The notes under the pieces are model-generated. The model did no database searches. It was not told the DNA's origin and saw only the letters and a program-made list of their open reading frames with translations. From contig NZ_MAXC01000012.1 in assembly GCF_001693485.1 (NCBI RefSeq), positions 620,001 through 684,000 of the forward strand: 64,000 nucleotides of DNA, read 5' to 3'. This document shows, piece by piece, positions 36,702 through 46,053 of this stretch; the stretch's first letter is position 1, and each line of letters starts with the position of its first letter. This DNA is from Bradyrhizobium sp. LMTR 3. Its GTDB lineage: Bacteria; Pseudomonadota; Alphaproteobacteria; Rhizobiales; Xanthobacteraceae. The translations under genes and the position numbers were made by a program.

Positions 36702-38900
36702 ATGGTATCGGGTCGATTGCAGACTAGCCTGGCTGATCGCACCAAAGCTCTTTGCGCCAACATTGTTCTGTTCTACATAGGACTCTACGTTGCGTCTGGC
36801 AATGTATTACCGACAGGTGGCCTCGAGAGCGTTTGGTTTCTTAGCGGACTGGCACTGTGGTTTCTGGCATTGCTGTCTGCACCGTGGTTCGTACCTCCTA
36901 AGGATGCGCTGTCGAACTCGATCGGGGCCATGGCTATTCTAGTTACGGCCGATCTTGCCGCCGTGGGCGGCCTTAAGCCCCATCTCGAAGCCCTCAGATG
37001 GGTTGGCGTCTTCTACTGCACTTTGGTCATGATTGGCGCGGTCGCTGCGCTTTTTGCGCACGACAAAAACAAGCGCTCGCCTATAGGACGATTTTCCTTC
37101 AGGACAACTGATACGTTCGGTCAGGGAGAGCTCCTCTACACTCCTCCGGCGTTGATCAGCATCGTGGGCGCTTATCAGAACAGCCCGATTGCCGTCGCTT
37201 GGCTAGCGATTCTTTGGACCCTGGTCATTATCGGACGGCCTGCAGAGAGGATCCTCGCAGCCTGGAAGAGCTGGCGAGAAGAAACAGACCGTATCGTCAA
37301 GTCGCCGGCTGTGGGCATGATCGAGCGCATCGATCATCCAGGAATCGTGCGCGTGAGATTGGCTCGCCGTGCCTCATGGAAGCCAAATCATCTTTACACA
37401 GCTGCAATGTCCGATGGCGATCAGCACTATGTGCTGGCCCTGTTCAGCCAGGTTCAAGGCCTCGAAGTGATGGCGACGGGTCTCTGCGTCGCACAGCTTC
37501 AAGAAAAACTTAGCCTAGACGAGGGCGAGGTTATTTATTCGCATTCGTCTGAAAAGACAGCACAGTTCATAGAGACTCTGAGTGGCACTCCCGGAGCAGA
37601 GTTGGTTGGCTTCACGGTCGAAAACTCCAATATCGGCGTGTTGCGCTTCGAGGTGTCAGCAGCCTCTCCCCTTGGTGAGGGCGAGGTCGTGTTTGTGAGG
37701 TTGAACGGGCGTGACGTTTTCTATCAGATTCTAGATGCGCAAACGGCCGAAGAAAGTTTCGACCAGAACCCACGCGGCACCCACATTGTGAATGCCGTGC
37801 AACTCGGCTGCTATTCACTAGAGGGCGGATTCACGAAATATGGCTGGCTCTCTACCATGAACGCACCAGTGTTCTGGGCAAAGGCACGGACTTTTCCTGC
37901 GCCAACGCTTCAGCCCGGCGAATTTGTGGTGGGCACAGTTCCGTCAACCAACATTGGTGTGACCGCGAAGCTCGACGACCTCGTTCAATTCCACACCGCC
38001 GTGCTTGGAATGACCGGCACCGGCAAGACGGAATTGGCGCTAGATATCGTGCGAGAGGCGGTGAAGAACGATTTCAAGGTGTTCTGTGTTGATTTCACGG
38101 GCGAGTACAAGGTTCGACTCGCTACAGTGAATCCGATTGTACCCTCGCCTACCCAACAGCAAATCAACGACCTGGATCAGAAACTCTTTGCGGTTGAGAC
38201 TGGTAGCTACGGGGCTCCGCAAGAGAAGGCGGCGCTGAAGGCCTGCCTGACCCAGATTAGGGGCTCCGTCGAGACGCAGATCAACTCCTTTCTGACAGGC
38301 GCAGAAAAGCTGGCGATACTCGAACTGACGGAGATATCAAATACCAAGGCGACGCTGCGGATTACAGAGCAGTACCTGTCAACCATCATGGCTTGGGCGC
38401 GAAAGCATCGGCAGGCGCGCAAAATCCTTATTGTTCTGGAGGAAGCACATACGATTATCCCGGAATCCTTCAGCTCAGGCTTCGATAACGAGACGCAATG
38501 GGTCGTCAGCCGGATTGGGCAGATCGCTTTGCAGGGCCGCAAATATGGTGTTGGCCTGCTCGTGATCAGCCAACGGACTGCGCTGGTCAGTAAGACGATT
38601 CTCTCCCAGTGCAACACATTCTTGACGCACAGCCTAATCGATCAGACGAGCCTTACTTTCTTGGAAAGCGTCTACAGCGGCCAGCATGTGCGCACGATCC
38701 CTAACCTTGGCCGCTTTCAATTTATGGCCGCCGGCAAAGCGATCGGCTCGGAACACCCCGTGCTACTCGGGCGACCGTTTGATCAGGCAAAGAAAGACGC
38801 TAGCGACGCTTTACGCCAAACCTTACAGAGTGGAGCTTCTCTTAAGAAATCCTCCGTAGAAGGATTGGACGAGGCACTCCAAGAAGGCGACTTTGATTGA
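36702..38900 (+). CDS. Membrane-anchored HerA-like (DUF87) ATPase
   Basis: A 732-residue protein of an unusual build. The first 190 residues contain about six hydrophobic segments (for example ALCANIVLFYIGLYVASG and WLAILWTLVIIG). A 200-residue beta-rich middle part resembles HerA HAS barrels. The ATPase follows, with Walker A MTGTGKTEL near 435, Walker B ILIVLEEAH near 575 and GRKYGVGLLVISQR near 613. The HerA/FtsK fold translocates DNA, and a membrane tether recalls FtsK. GGGAGA 8 bases before ATG 36702 supports the start. No NurA, SIR2 or other known partner is adjacent; a zinc-ribbon membrane protein is encoded convergently. Confidence 0.8.
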   Translation: MVSGRLQTSLADRTKALCANIVLFYIGLYVASGNVLPTGGLESVWFLSGLALWFLALLSAPWFVPPKDALSNSIGAMAILVTADLAAVGGLKPHLEALRWVGVFYCTLVMIGAVAALFAHDKNKRSPIGRFSFRTTDTFGQGELLYTPPALISIVGAYQNSPIAVAWLAILWTLVIIGRPAERILAAWKSWREETDRIVKSPAVGMIERIDHPGIVRVRLARRASWKPNHLYTAAMSDGDQHYVLALFSQVQGLEVMATGLCVAQLQEKLSLDEGEVIYSHSSEKTAQFIETLSGTPGAELVGFTVENSNIGVLRFEVSAASPLGEGEVVFVRLNGRDVFYQILDAQTAEESFDQNPRGTHIVNAVQLGCYSLEGGFTKYGWLSTMNAPVFWAKARTFPAPTLQPGEFVVGTVPSTNIGVTAKLDDLVQFHTAVLGMTGTGKTELALDIVREAVKNDFKVFCVDFTGEYKVRLATVNPIVPSPTQQQINDLDQKLFAVETGSYGAPQEKAALKACLTQIRGSVETQINSFLTGAEKLAILELTEISNTKATLRITEQYLSTIMAWARKHRQARKILIVLEEAHTIIPESFSSGFDNETQWVVSRIGQIALQGRKYGVGLLVISQRTALVSKTILSQCNTFLTHSLIDQTSLTFLESVYSGQHVRTIPNLGRFQFMAAGKAIGSEHPVLLGRPFDQAKKDASDALRQTLQSGASLKKSSVEGLDEALQEGDFD

Positions 38901-38982
38901 ACTCAGCTGTACCCCCCTTCGTCCTTAGCCCAATTGGAGATGAGCGCGACGGCGGCTAGACGCTGGAGCATGATAGGGAGAC

Positions 38983-39588
38983 TTAGCGCTTTGTAACGCC
39001 ATCGAAAGCATTCGCCTCGAATGCTATAAACGAGGTGCAGGGCACGACAACTTTGTGATATTCCGCGACTCCGATAAAATCTGTCGAGTGAAGAAACAAA
39101 AAGCATTTCGGATTGCGCGGGTCATCAGTATCCTCGTCTGCAAAAATAGGCCTACTGTCGCGAGTTAATGCAATAAGCTCACTCTTACCTGGTTCGACTA
39201 CGCGAGCCGAATCTACGCCAGAAACTCTGAGGCCGTAGTTGCGCTTTTGGTTCATGTGCAAGTAACTGCTGCCGATCGAGCCGGGGCGCACCCCAGTATT
39301 GGAGGCCAAGACCGATATCACTCGGTCGTTGGCCGCCTGAAAGCTGAAGATAAGGTTCGAGTTCTTCGACGTGATCGAGTCACGGACAACCGGTACAGCC
39401 GCCGTTAGCACGGTTATCAACGCAACCAGGAGCGAAAGGATGGTACTGCTAAAACCTAGGCGCTGGCGGGCCCAGCTTTGCTCTGCTTGGCAATGAATGC
39501 ATTTGACTGCCTTTTCGTTGATCGGCTCCGCGCAAACTTTGCAGCGCTTCATCCCTTCCGGAAGAGGCCCAACGTGCGCCTCGGCCAT
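38983..39588 (-). CDS. Zinc-ribbon membrane protein of unknown function
   Basis: A 201-residue protein. A zinc ribbon, CKVCAEPINEKAVKCIHC, lies near residues 16-33; a membrane segment (SSTILSLLVALITVLTAAVP) follows near 47-66. The remaining 130 residues are probably a beta-rich extracytoplasmic or membrane-proximal domain with a CF...C pair of cysteines near the end. Such one-pass zinc-ribbon proteins occur in bacterial defence and signalling loci, but this one has no recognised family. It is convergent with the HerA-like gene, 82 bases apart. Confidence 0.6.
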   Translation of the reverse strand: MAEAHVGPLPEGMKRCKVCAEPINEKAVKCIHCQAEQSWARQRLGFSSTILSLLVALITVLTAAVPVVRDSITSKNSNLIFSFQAANDRVISVLASNTGVRPGSIGSSYLHMNQKRNYGLRVSGVDSARVVEPGKSELIALTRDSRPIFADEDTDDPRNPKCFLFLHSTDFIGVAEYHKVVVPCTSFIAFEANAFDGVTKR

Positions 39589-39930
39589 CTACTTCCCCCC
39601 AACGCCGTCTTAATCGGCAAGCTCCCGCTTCCTTTATCACGAATATCCCGTTAGGTGTAGGTGGGGCTGAACCGTCGCTTCCTCGCCGCTGCCGATAATT
39701 TGGGTGCCGAGAGTCTCGCTTCGTCGGGTTTTGATGCCGTGGTCGATGTGGCGCGGTCGTCCAGGACGAGCGACTCTGCACTGTTTGATCTCGCTGGACT
39801 AGGCTCATGGAGCGCTTATGTGCGCCCGCATTAGCCCGTCCGTCGCGAGATCAAGCTGGTCGACCTGCCAGCCTTGGCATGATGTCCTGAAGTCCAACCA
39901 CTCGGAGCCTATCAGAAACCGCCACACACC
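39589..39930. other. Intergenic region without supported gene
   Basis: About 340 bases upstream of the zinc-ribbon gene and downstream of the XRE gene on the same strand. No gene, repeat or terminator is evident. Confidence 0.4.
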
Positions 39931-40251
39931 TTACTCGTTCCGCAACAGCATCCAAGCCTCCACGCCGAGCCCTTTTGCAATGCGGGCAATGTTGTCAATC
40001 GACACATTGCGCTCCGAACGCTCGACTGCGCTTAGGTAGGTACGGTTGATCCCGCACTCGTGCGCGAGAGCCTCTTGGCTCAGGCCACGCACAGCGCGTA
40101 GCCGGCGCATATTTTTCGCCAAGATATCGCGTAGAGGTCCTTTGTGCGTCCGTTTCACCGCGCCTATGGTGCGGATTGACGCTTTTAAGACGACCGCTTT
40201 TAAGTTACATAATGCATCAAGATGGAGTATTATTTCCCTCAGAAACGGCAT
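39931..40251 (-). CDS. XRE-family transcriptional regulator
   Basis: Up to 106 residues; the helix-turn-helix RLRAVRGLSQEALAHECGIN followed by RTYLSAVERSERNVSID covers residues 49-86, a Cro/C1-type fold, ending with LGVEAWMLL. The N-terminal 30 or so residues are atypical and an internal start may be used. It is divergent from the gene at 40265, with nearly abutting starts, so it likely controls itself and that neighbour. Confidence 0.8.
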   Translation of the reverse strand: MPFLREIILHLDALCNLKAVVLKASIRTIGAVKRTHKGPLRDILAKNMRRLRAVRGLSQEALAHECGINRTYLSAVERSERNVSIDNIARIAKGLGVEAWMLLRNE

Positions 40252-40264
40252 CCCCTGCGATCAG

Positions 40265-40702
40265 ATGAAGCACGGCACAAATACAGTGGAAGCGTTTTTG
40301 GAGCTGACCGGTGAGGAGTTCGGCGCTACCGGTCCAAGCTCCTATCGTGCTGGATATCGCTGCCTTGAAACAGGTGAGATTATTTGCGTGATAGAAATCC
40401 CTGCATCAATTGCTGAGCCGGCAATCTTCGCGCAGTCAGATCTGGCGACTATGACGACGCCTGATGGGCGCATAGTAACGACGATAACGAGTGTCGAAGA
40501 CAGGGATTTGAACGAACGCCAACGGATTATTGCTGAGCCTATTGATGCATTTATCGCACGATCGCTCAGTTCAGAGAATCTTCGTATGGAAGAAGCGACG
40601 GTCGCGGACTTGGAAATATTGTTGAAGCGACTCAATCATTCGGCCGACCTCGTCAGCAAAACAATTGGCGAAATGGCAAATAATTTCAAAGGCAGCTCCT
40701 AA
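40265..40702 (+). CDS. Protein of unknown function divergent from the XRE regulator
   Basis: A 145-residue acidic protein starting MKHGTNTVEAFLELTGEEFG. A beta-rich first half (GYRCLETGEIICVIEIP) and helical C terminus (LEILLKRLNHSADLVSKTIG) are predicted by eye. The start is chosen at ATG 40265 because the longer frame runs through the regulator gene. It has no membrane segment and no family I recognise. Confidence 0.5.
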   Translation: MKHGTNTVEAFLELTGEEFGATGPSSYRAGYRCLETGEIICVIEIPASIAEPAIFAQSDLATMTTPDGRIVTTITSVEDRDLNERQRIIAEPIDAFIARSLSSENLRMEEATVADLEILLKRLNHSADLVSKTIGEMANNFKGSS

Positions 40703-40809
40703 GATAACAATTGAAGTGTTCCCTTTCGTTGAGGCCCTTATGCGATCCCGACGAGCGCCAGACTAACATGCATAGGCGGGCCTGATTTCCCGCCTAACCG
40801 TGCGGGCTC

Positions 40810-41091
40810 TCAACCTAAATCGTGCCCTTTACGGGTGCGGCGATCCGCAAGGATGCGAGGAACGGCGTCCGCCGTATCCTTTGCGCCGCCAGCCCGATTG
40901 GCGCGCCGGAATTTTGCGTCTCCATCAAGAAATGCCTCAAGCATAAACGGTATCAGCTCCGCCACCTCCTCCCGGCTGCCGTACGTCTCAACATAAAAGT
41001 CTGCATATTCGCGCAGGCGCTTAGCAAGGCGCGGCGCCAACACAACATTCATCTTCACCTGTGTCCGATCAGGCAGTTTCGCAAGCTTCAT
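40810..41091 (-). CDS. DUF2274 family protein
   Basis: A 93-residue protein with the DUF2274 pattern LPDRTQVKMNVVLAPRLAKR followed by LREYADFYVETYG. The family is found almost only immediately downstream of trbI in alphaproteobacterial transfer operons, as here (3-base gap), and its role is unknown. The C-terminal 30 residues are basic and probably flexible. Confidence 0.85.
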   Translation of the reverse strand: MKLAKLPDRTQVKMNVVLAPRLAKRLREYADFYVETYGSREEVAELIPFMLEAFLDGDAKFRRANRAGGAKDTADAVPRILADRRTRKGHDLG

Positions 41092-41094
41092 CCC

Positions 41095-42378
41095 TCACCT
41101 GCCTTTCGCTACTGTCTTAACGTCCTGGTATGGCCTCATCACCAGATCCTTTGAAACAATCACCCGGAGCGGCCAACCCGGCCGCACCGTGATCGTCGGC
41201 TGTACGTCGAGCTCGCGCCCCACCAGGCGCTGGCCGGCACGATTGGTCGTTTGCTGCGTGCTTTCCCGTAGCGCCTTGACGAGATCGCTCTCGTCGTTGC
41301 CGATCGAAAGCTGGGTCCCCACCCCGATCAACGTCGCCAACGCCACGCCCTTGAGCACCTGCCAGGTATGGAAATCCACCTGATCCTCAAGCCCGGCGTA
41401 ACCCGCGACATCCGTGGCCGGAAGGTTTTCGATCACGATCGAGTTTCCGTTCGGCAGGATGAGCCGTGTCCACACAACTAGCGCCCGCTTCTGGCCGAAG
41501 GCAACGATGCTATCGTATTTTCCAACGAGCCGCGTTCCCTGCGGGATCAACAGGTGCTCGCCCGTGACCGTGTCGTAGACGTTCTCGGTAACCTGACCGA
41601 TCGTGGTGCCGGGCAGGTCCGAATTCAGTCCGGTGACAAGGCTGGCCGGAATGATCGACCCCGCCATCACTGCATACTTGGAAGGTGCCGCGGTAAGCCC
41701 GTGAGGATTCGCGGTATCGGTGTCAGCCTTCGCACCCACGAACGCGAGCTTTCGCGCCTGCGACGGGGGGATGATCTCGCTGGAGCGGTCGACCATCATT
41801 CGCGCTCCCTGTGCCAGCTCTGCAGCCGACGGTCCCTGATCGGCCGCCGGCAGTCGGAATGAGAGCGGCTGGCTGGCTTCCACCTCGGCAGTGCTCGCCT
41901 GTTTTCGCTTGTCTTGCTTCTCCGACAGCCGGAAGAACAATCCGGACTCCTTGGCTTGCTGCGCGATGCGCGCCTGGCGGATGCGCTCGGCTCTTTCGGC
42001 GTCCTCCTCCGGATTGGTGTGGAAGCCTGGATCCGATGACGCGGTGCCGGTCTTCTTTTCGTTCTCGGCGAAGGCTCGGCCAATGTCGCCTGGCGAAGGC
42101 GGCCCCAGGCGGGGCGTTGCTGGGGGTAGATCCTCATAAGACCTTGGCAGCTTGTTCAGACCCTCGGCTGTTTGCTTGCGGTCGGTGTTGTAGAGCTCTG
42201 ACCGATCGGCTTGTCTGAACGTTAGCGGTCGAAGCGCAATAATCGTTGCCCCCGCAATGAACAGTGCCGCGAGGGCGCAGCCGATCATGAGGGCGCGCCT
42301 GTTGAGACGCCGAATTGGCCGCGGCCGTGCCCGCAACTCCAGCGGTTCCGGCGGATCCTGATCTGGTGCACGCGTCAT
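41095..42378 (-). CDS. trbI: Conjugal transfer protein TrbI (VirB10-like)
   Basis: A 427-residue component of the type IV secretion core complex that links inner and outer membranes. A cytosolic Pro/Arg-rich N terminus is followed by a membrane anchor near residues 31-49, a long polar periplasmic linker, and the conserved VirB10/TrbI C-terminal domain, with IPASLVTGLNSDLPG near 245 and LLIPQGTRLVGKYDS near 276. The start overlaps the trbG stop as ATGA, so translation is coupled. Last trb gene of the leftward operon. Confidence 0.92.
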   Translation of the reverse strand: MTRAPDQDPPEPLELRARPRPIRRLNRRALMIGCALAALFIAGATIIALRPLTFRQADRSELYNTDRKQTAEGLNKLPRSYEDLPPATPRLGPPSPGDIGRAFAENEKKTGTASSDPGFHTNPEEDAERAERIRQARIAQQAKESGLFFRLSEKQDKRKQASTAEVEASQPLSFRLPAADQGPSAAELAQGARMMVDRSSEIIPPSQARKLAFVGAKADTDTANPHGLTAAPSKYAVMAGSIIPASLVTGLNSDLPGTTIGQVTENVYDTVTGEHLLIPQGTRLVGKYDSIVAFGQKRALVVWTRLILPNGNSIVIENLPATDVAGYAGLEDQVDFHTWQVLKGVALATLIGVGTQLSIGNDESDLVKALRESTQQTTNRAGQRLVGRELDVQPTITVRPGWPLRVIVSKDLVMRPYQDVKTVAKGR

Positions 42379-43397
42379 GAGGCGCTCCCAGAGCCAATGG
42401 CCTGCGACACCGGCCGCGCGTCGATGCGAATGATCCGGACGGTGCGTTGTGGGTTTTCGCCGAGGCGGAGTTCGGCGGCGCCAAACATCCGATCGACGAT
42501 ATAGTACGTGCCACGAACGCGGTAGTTTACTAGATTTGGACGACCGTCGGCGCCTGCCACAAACAAGGGCGGTGCTTCACCTTGGGACAGGCCCGACGGC
42601 ATCTGGATAAAGACCTTGCGGCCATCATCGAAGGCGCGTAGCGGCCGCCACGGAGGATCATCGCCTTCAATGCGATAACGGAAATTCAAGCTGTCGAGCC
42701 GCACCCCGCGGTCGGCCACTCGTTCCTCGTTAGCCGTAGCGACGGCATTTTGCTTGTGAAGCGCAACCAGCTTGTCCGTCGGGTAGGTCCAGGAGATCGA
42801 GGCCATGTAGGTCTGCTTGGTCGAGACAAGCTCCAGGTGGTAGGTGCGCCGATCCGTCAAGACTACGAGGTTGGTCTGGATGTCCGGCAACGTTGGTTTG
42901 ACCAGGATGTGCACCCGCCGGGAGCTACCCTGCCCGCTCGCGGTATCTCCAACGACCCAACGGACCGTATCTCCCGTCGAGACGTCAATCAGTTCCTCAC
43001 CTGCTTGAAGCGCGATGGTTGCAACCTTCTCTGGGCTTGCATAGAGCCGGTAGAGAGCTCCCTCCGTCCATGGATAGACTTGAATCGCATTGATGTAGCC
43101 GGCGCGCGTCGGCTCCATCCGCGCCGCCTTGTTGGCCTTCGCGATCGCCAGCTCTGGTGGGAGCTTTTCTTCCTTTGCGCCTTTCGGATAAGGCTTCAAT
43201 TGGCCGGGTAGCGGCAAAATCTTTGGCGTTTCGACGATCTGGACCGGCTTGGGCGGGTCTACCTCCGGAAGCGCCTGCTCAAACGTCATATCGTCATAGG
43301 GTGCTTCGAGATTGAGCTTGGTGGCGCATCCTGCGAGCCCAAGCGACAATGCAAGGACACTGGCAGACGCGAGCTTGGTGAGGGCAGCAAAATTCAT
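42375..43397 (-). CDS. trbG: Conjugal transfer protein TrbG (VirB9-like)
   Basis: A 340-residue outer-membrane-associated component of the type IV secretion core. A lipoprotein-type signal ends in LGLAGCATK near residue 24, so the cysteine is probably lipidated. The VirB9/CagX fold is visible in YRLYASPEKVATIALQAGEE near 125 and FNYRYRIEG-like NFRYRIEGDDPPWRP near 243. The start overlaps the end of trbF as ATGA. Together with TrbI and TrbF it should span the periplasm. Confidence 0.92.
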   Translation of the reverse strand: MNFAALTKLASASVLALSLGLAGCATKLNLEAPYDDMTFEQALPEVDPPKPVQIVETPKILPLPGQLKPYPKGAKEEKLPPELAIAKANKAARMEPTRAGYINAIQVYPWTEGALYRLYASPEKVATIALQAGEELIDVSTGDTVRWVVGDTASGQGSSRRVHILVKPTLPDIQTNLVVLTDRRTYHLELVSTKQTYMASISWTYPTDKLVALHKQNAVATANEERVADRGVRLDSLNFRYRIEGDDPPWRPLRAFDDGRKVFIQMPSGLSQGEAPPLFVAGADGRPNLVNYRVRGTYYIVDRMFGAAELRLGENPQRTVRIIRIDARPVSQAIGSGSAS

Positions 43398-44098
43398 TTG
43401 GCGTCTCCAATGAGGTCGCGCGACCAGTTGAGGGAATGGACGTAGAGCCCGAGGGGATTCTTGCGCAGCGTCTCGGCGTCTCCCGGCGGCTTGAGAACCG
43501 TGGTGACAAGCCCGGTGAAACGCTCGGTCTTGGCGATCGAGCCGTTCTCGTAGGCGTTTTCCTTCCAGCGGATCTCAAAACTGTCGCCGGACGCACGCAC
43601 CACCGAGGTGACTTCGGCGGTGACCGTTTTGGAGCCGATCTTCGCGAACGGATCGGTTTCACGCGCGTATTCGTTCAAGGCCAGCGCACCGCGATCAGTG
43701 ACGAAATCGTAAGCGCGCAGCCAGTTAGTTCGAACGATGATGGGATCGATCGACAAGGAGCGGACGTTTTCGATGAACCGCGCCAGAAAGTGCGCGATCT
43801 GCGCATCTGAAGGCTGATAGGCTTCGAGCGCAGGCCCGACGGCGCGTACCTCGCCAAGCCGGTCGACTTCGACCACGTAAGGAACGACGCCCGAGCGGCC
43901 GATCACGACGAAAAGCGTCAATCCAAGCAGGCCGGACAAGGCGGTCGCTGACAGCGCCGTAACTCGCCAGTTGCTCGCCTGAACCCGCGCGGAGCCTAAG
44001 CGCTCGTCCCAGACCTGGGCTGCCTTCTGATAGGGCGTCACGGGTTCTGGCGTTTCACCATATCGAACGGACACGCGTTGAAAGGCATGACCAGCCAT
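43394..44098 (-). CDS. trbF: Conjugal transfer protein TrbF (VirB8-like)
   Basis: A 234-residue inner-membrane protein. A cytosolic N terminus with TPYQKAAQVWDERLGSARVQ, a single membrane segment near residues 46-66 and a periplasmic VirB8/NTF2-like domain fit TrbF. It serves as an assembly scaffold for the transfer channel. The start is 3 bases after the trbL stop, so both genes are in one transcript. Confidence 0.92.
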   Translation of the reverse strand: MAGHAFQRVSVRYGETPEPVTPYQKAAQVWDERLGSARVQASNWRVTALSATALSGLLGLTLFVVIGRSGVVPYVVEVDRLGEVRAVGPALEAYQPSDAQIAHFLARFIENVRSLSIDPIIVRTNWLRAYDFVTDRGALALNEYARETDPFAKIGSKTVTAEVTSVVRASGDSFEIRWKENAYENGSIAKTERFTGLVTTVLKPPGDAETLRKNPLGLYVHSLNWSRDLIGDAK

Positions 44099-44101
44099 GT
44101 G

Positions 44102-45262
44102 TCAGTCCTCCCCAAGCTTCGGACCGGACGAGTGCCCACCCTTGTCACCCTCTTTCAGGGTATGGGCGATAACCCGCGCAGCTTCACTTGCTCGCTGCCG
44201 TCCTGCTGCTGCGGGCTTGGCGGAGCCCCCCGATTCCGTTCCACTCGCCGCACGACCACCGCCTGGGCTCGAGAGTTGATCGATGGCGGAACCGCGCGTC
44301 GTGCCACCGGACGTCGATGCAGCTCCTGCCAGCGACGCCGCCGAACGAACCGCCGTTCCTGATCCACTTGCTACTGCTCGGAGCCCGCCCATCGCCGCTG
44401 TCCCTCCCCCAATTGCAACGGCGGCTGCGCCCGCCACAGTTCCGGCGGCAGCACCAGCACCCAGCTGAGGCGCCCCCGAAACAAGACCAGCAGCAATGCC
44501 CGGACAAAAGATTCCAAGTCCAAACAGAGAAAGCGCCGCAAGCAGAAGGCTCATGGCCGACGCAATGTCGATTGGCCGAGTCAACGTGCTCGCCAGCTGA
44601 CCAAAGATGGTCGAACCGATGCCGATGATGATTGCCAGCACCATTACCTTCACGCCGGAGGCGACGACGTTGCCGAGCGTCTTCTCGGCCAGAAACGCGG
44701 TTTTGCCCCAGAGCGCGAATGGCACCAGGATGAAGCTCGCAAGCGTGGTCAGCTTGAACTCGATCAGCGTAACGAAGAGCTGGACCGAGAGCACAAAGAA
44801 CGCGAGCACGATCACGATCCAGCAAAACAGAAGGATCAGGATCGTCGGCAGATTGGTCAGCACATCGAAGCCAGAGAACTGGCTCGTCTCCTCCAGAAGC
44901 GGATGCGCTGCGGTAAATCCGGCGGAAGCGACGAACCCCGGTCGGGTCAGGTCCGCGGCACTGAGGGTGCCGCCAGCCGCCTTCAGGCCAATACTCGAGA
45001 ACGAGCCGAAGATGATATCGGCGAGGCTCTTGAAGTTTACGATGATGAAGGCGAACGCGCCAACATAGAGCACCTTCTTCGCAAGCGTCACCAGCATCTG
45101 ATCGTCGGCTCGCACGCTCCAGGCGAGCCCGGCAAGCGTGAGATCGATAACGACGAGCGTCGAACTTAAGAAGGAGACTTCGCCGGACAGAAGGCCAAAG
45201 CCTGAGTCAATGTACCTCGAGAAGGTCTCGGTGAAGCGGTCGATGACGGAGAGATCAGCCAT
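44102..45262 (-). CDS. trbL: P-type conjugal transfer protein TrbL (VirB6-like)
   Basis: A 386-residue polytopic inner-membrane protein with about six hydrophobic segments between residues 26 and 260, then an Ala/Gly/Ser-rich tail of about 120 residues with low complexity, ending in a charged stretch. The order fits TrbL/VirB6, the DNA-conducting inner-membrane channel element. Just 11 bases separate it from trbJ, so no trbK entry-exclusion gene lies between them. Confidence 0.92.
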   Translation of the reverse strand: MADLSVIDRFTETFSRYIDSGFGLLSGEVSFLSSTLVVIDLTLAGLAWSVRADDQMLVTLAKKVLYVGAFAFIIVNFKSLADIIFGSFSSIGLKAAGGTLSAADLTRPGFVASAGFTAAHPLLEETSQFSGFDVLTNLPTILILLFCWIVIVLAFFVLSVQLFVTLIEFKLTTLASFILVPFALWGKTAFLAEKTLGNVVASGVKVMVLAIIIGIGSTIFGQLASTLTRPIDIASAMSLLLAALSLFGLGIFCPGIAAGLVSGAPQLGAGAAAGTVAGAAAVAIGGGTAAMGGLRAVASGSGTAVRSAASLAGAASTSGGTTRGSAIDQLSSPGGGRAASGTESGGSAKPAAAGRQRASEAARVIAHTLKEGDKGGHSSGPKLGED

Positions 45263-45273
45263 GATGCCCTCTC

Positions 45274-46026
45274 CTACTTGCGGCCGGCGTAGGCGTGGCC
45301 ATCGCCGATGAAGCGGATGAAGCGCTCGCGGGCGGCCGCAACGGCAGCCTGCTGCTCCGCCGCTCTTAACGTGTCTGCGCGTGCCTGGGTTGCGAGCAGC
45401 GCCTGCGTCTGCAGCGACTGCTTGACCTGCAGGGCGAGCAGTTCGTTACCCGACTGTTGGGCCTGCAGCGAGCCAACCGCGCCCGACGAGTTCGCCATCA
45501 AGGTACGAAGCGTTTGGCCGTCTTGGTCCAGGGTGCTGACGATGGCCGACTGGACGGTCAGCGTCTGCTTCAGCCCCTCGTAGCTGTTGTTCCAGCGCGC
45601 GGTCGCGTCCTGCACCATCTTGTCGGATGAGGTGGCCGCCCCGTACTGGTGAGGATAGAACCGCGCAAAACCCTGCTGCGTCCTCTGAACGTCAAATGAG
45701 ATTCCCTTCGCTTGCGCTATGAGGCTGTTCATCTGACTTATGGTCGACGTGAGCTCGCCGACGACACTAGTCGGGAGGCGTGTTAAGTGTTTGGCCTGGT
45801 TGAGAAGCGACTGGGCCTGATTTTCGAGGCTTCTGACCTGGTTATTGATTTGCTCAAGCGCTCGTGCGGCCGTCAGCAGGTTCTGGCTGTAATTCGATGG
45901 ATCGAAGACGATGACCTGCGCGCCAAGGCGTCGCGAGCCGTTCACGGCGATGATGAGAGATAGAACAATGGTTACCGATGCTCCTAAGGTTGTGCGAGAG
46001 CATAGGCAGCAGATGCCTTTGAGCAT
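45274..46026 (-). CDS. trbJ: P-type conjugal transfer protein TrbJ (VirB5-like)
   Basis: A 250-residue exported protein with a signal peptide (hydrophobic SVTIVLSLIIAV core, residues 17-28) and a long helical, Gln/Ala-rich body, including QINNQVRSLENQAQSLLNQ near 60. TrbJ is thought to be a minor pilus component needed for mating contact. It ends before trbL by 11 bases and starts 27 bases after trbE. Confidence 0.9.
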   Translation of the reverse strand: MLKGICCLCSRTTLGASVTIVLSLIIAVNGSRRLGAQVIVFDPSNYSQNLLTAARALEQINNQVRSLENQAQSLLNQAKHLTRLPTSVVGELTSTISQMNSLIAQAKGISFDVQRTQQGFARFYPHQYGAATSSDKMVQDATARWNNSYEGLKQTLTVQSAIVSTLDQDGQTLRTLMANSSGAVGSLQAQQSGNELLALQVKQSLQTQALLATQARADTLRAAEQQAAVAAARERFIRFIGDGHAYAGRK

Positions 46027-46053
46027 GAGGGTACTCCGAGGTTGAGGTTGAAC

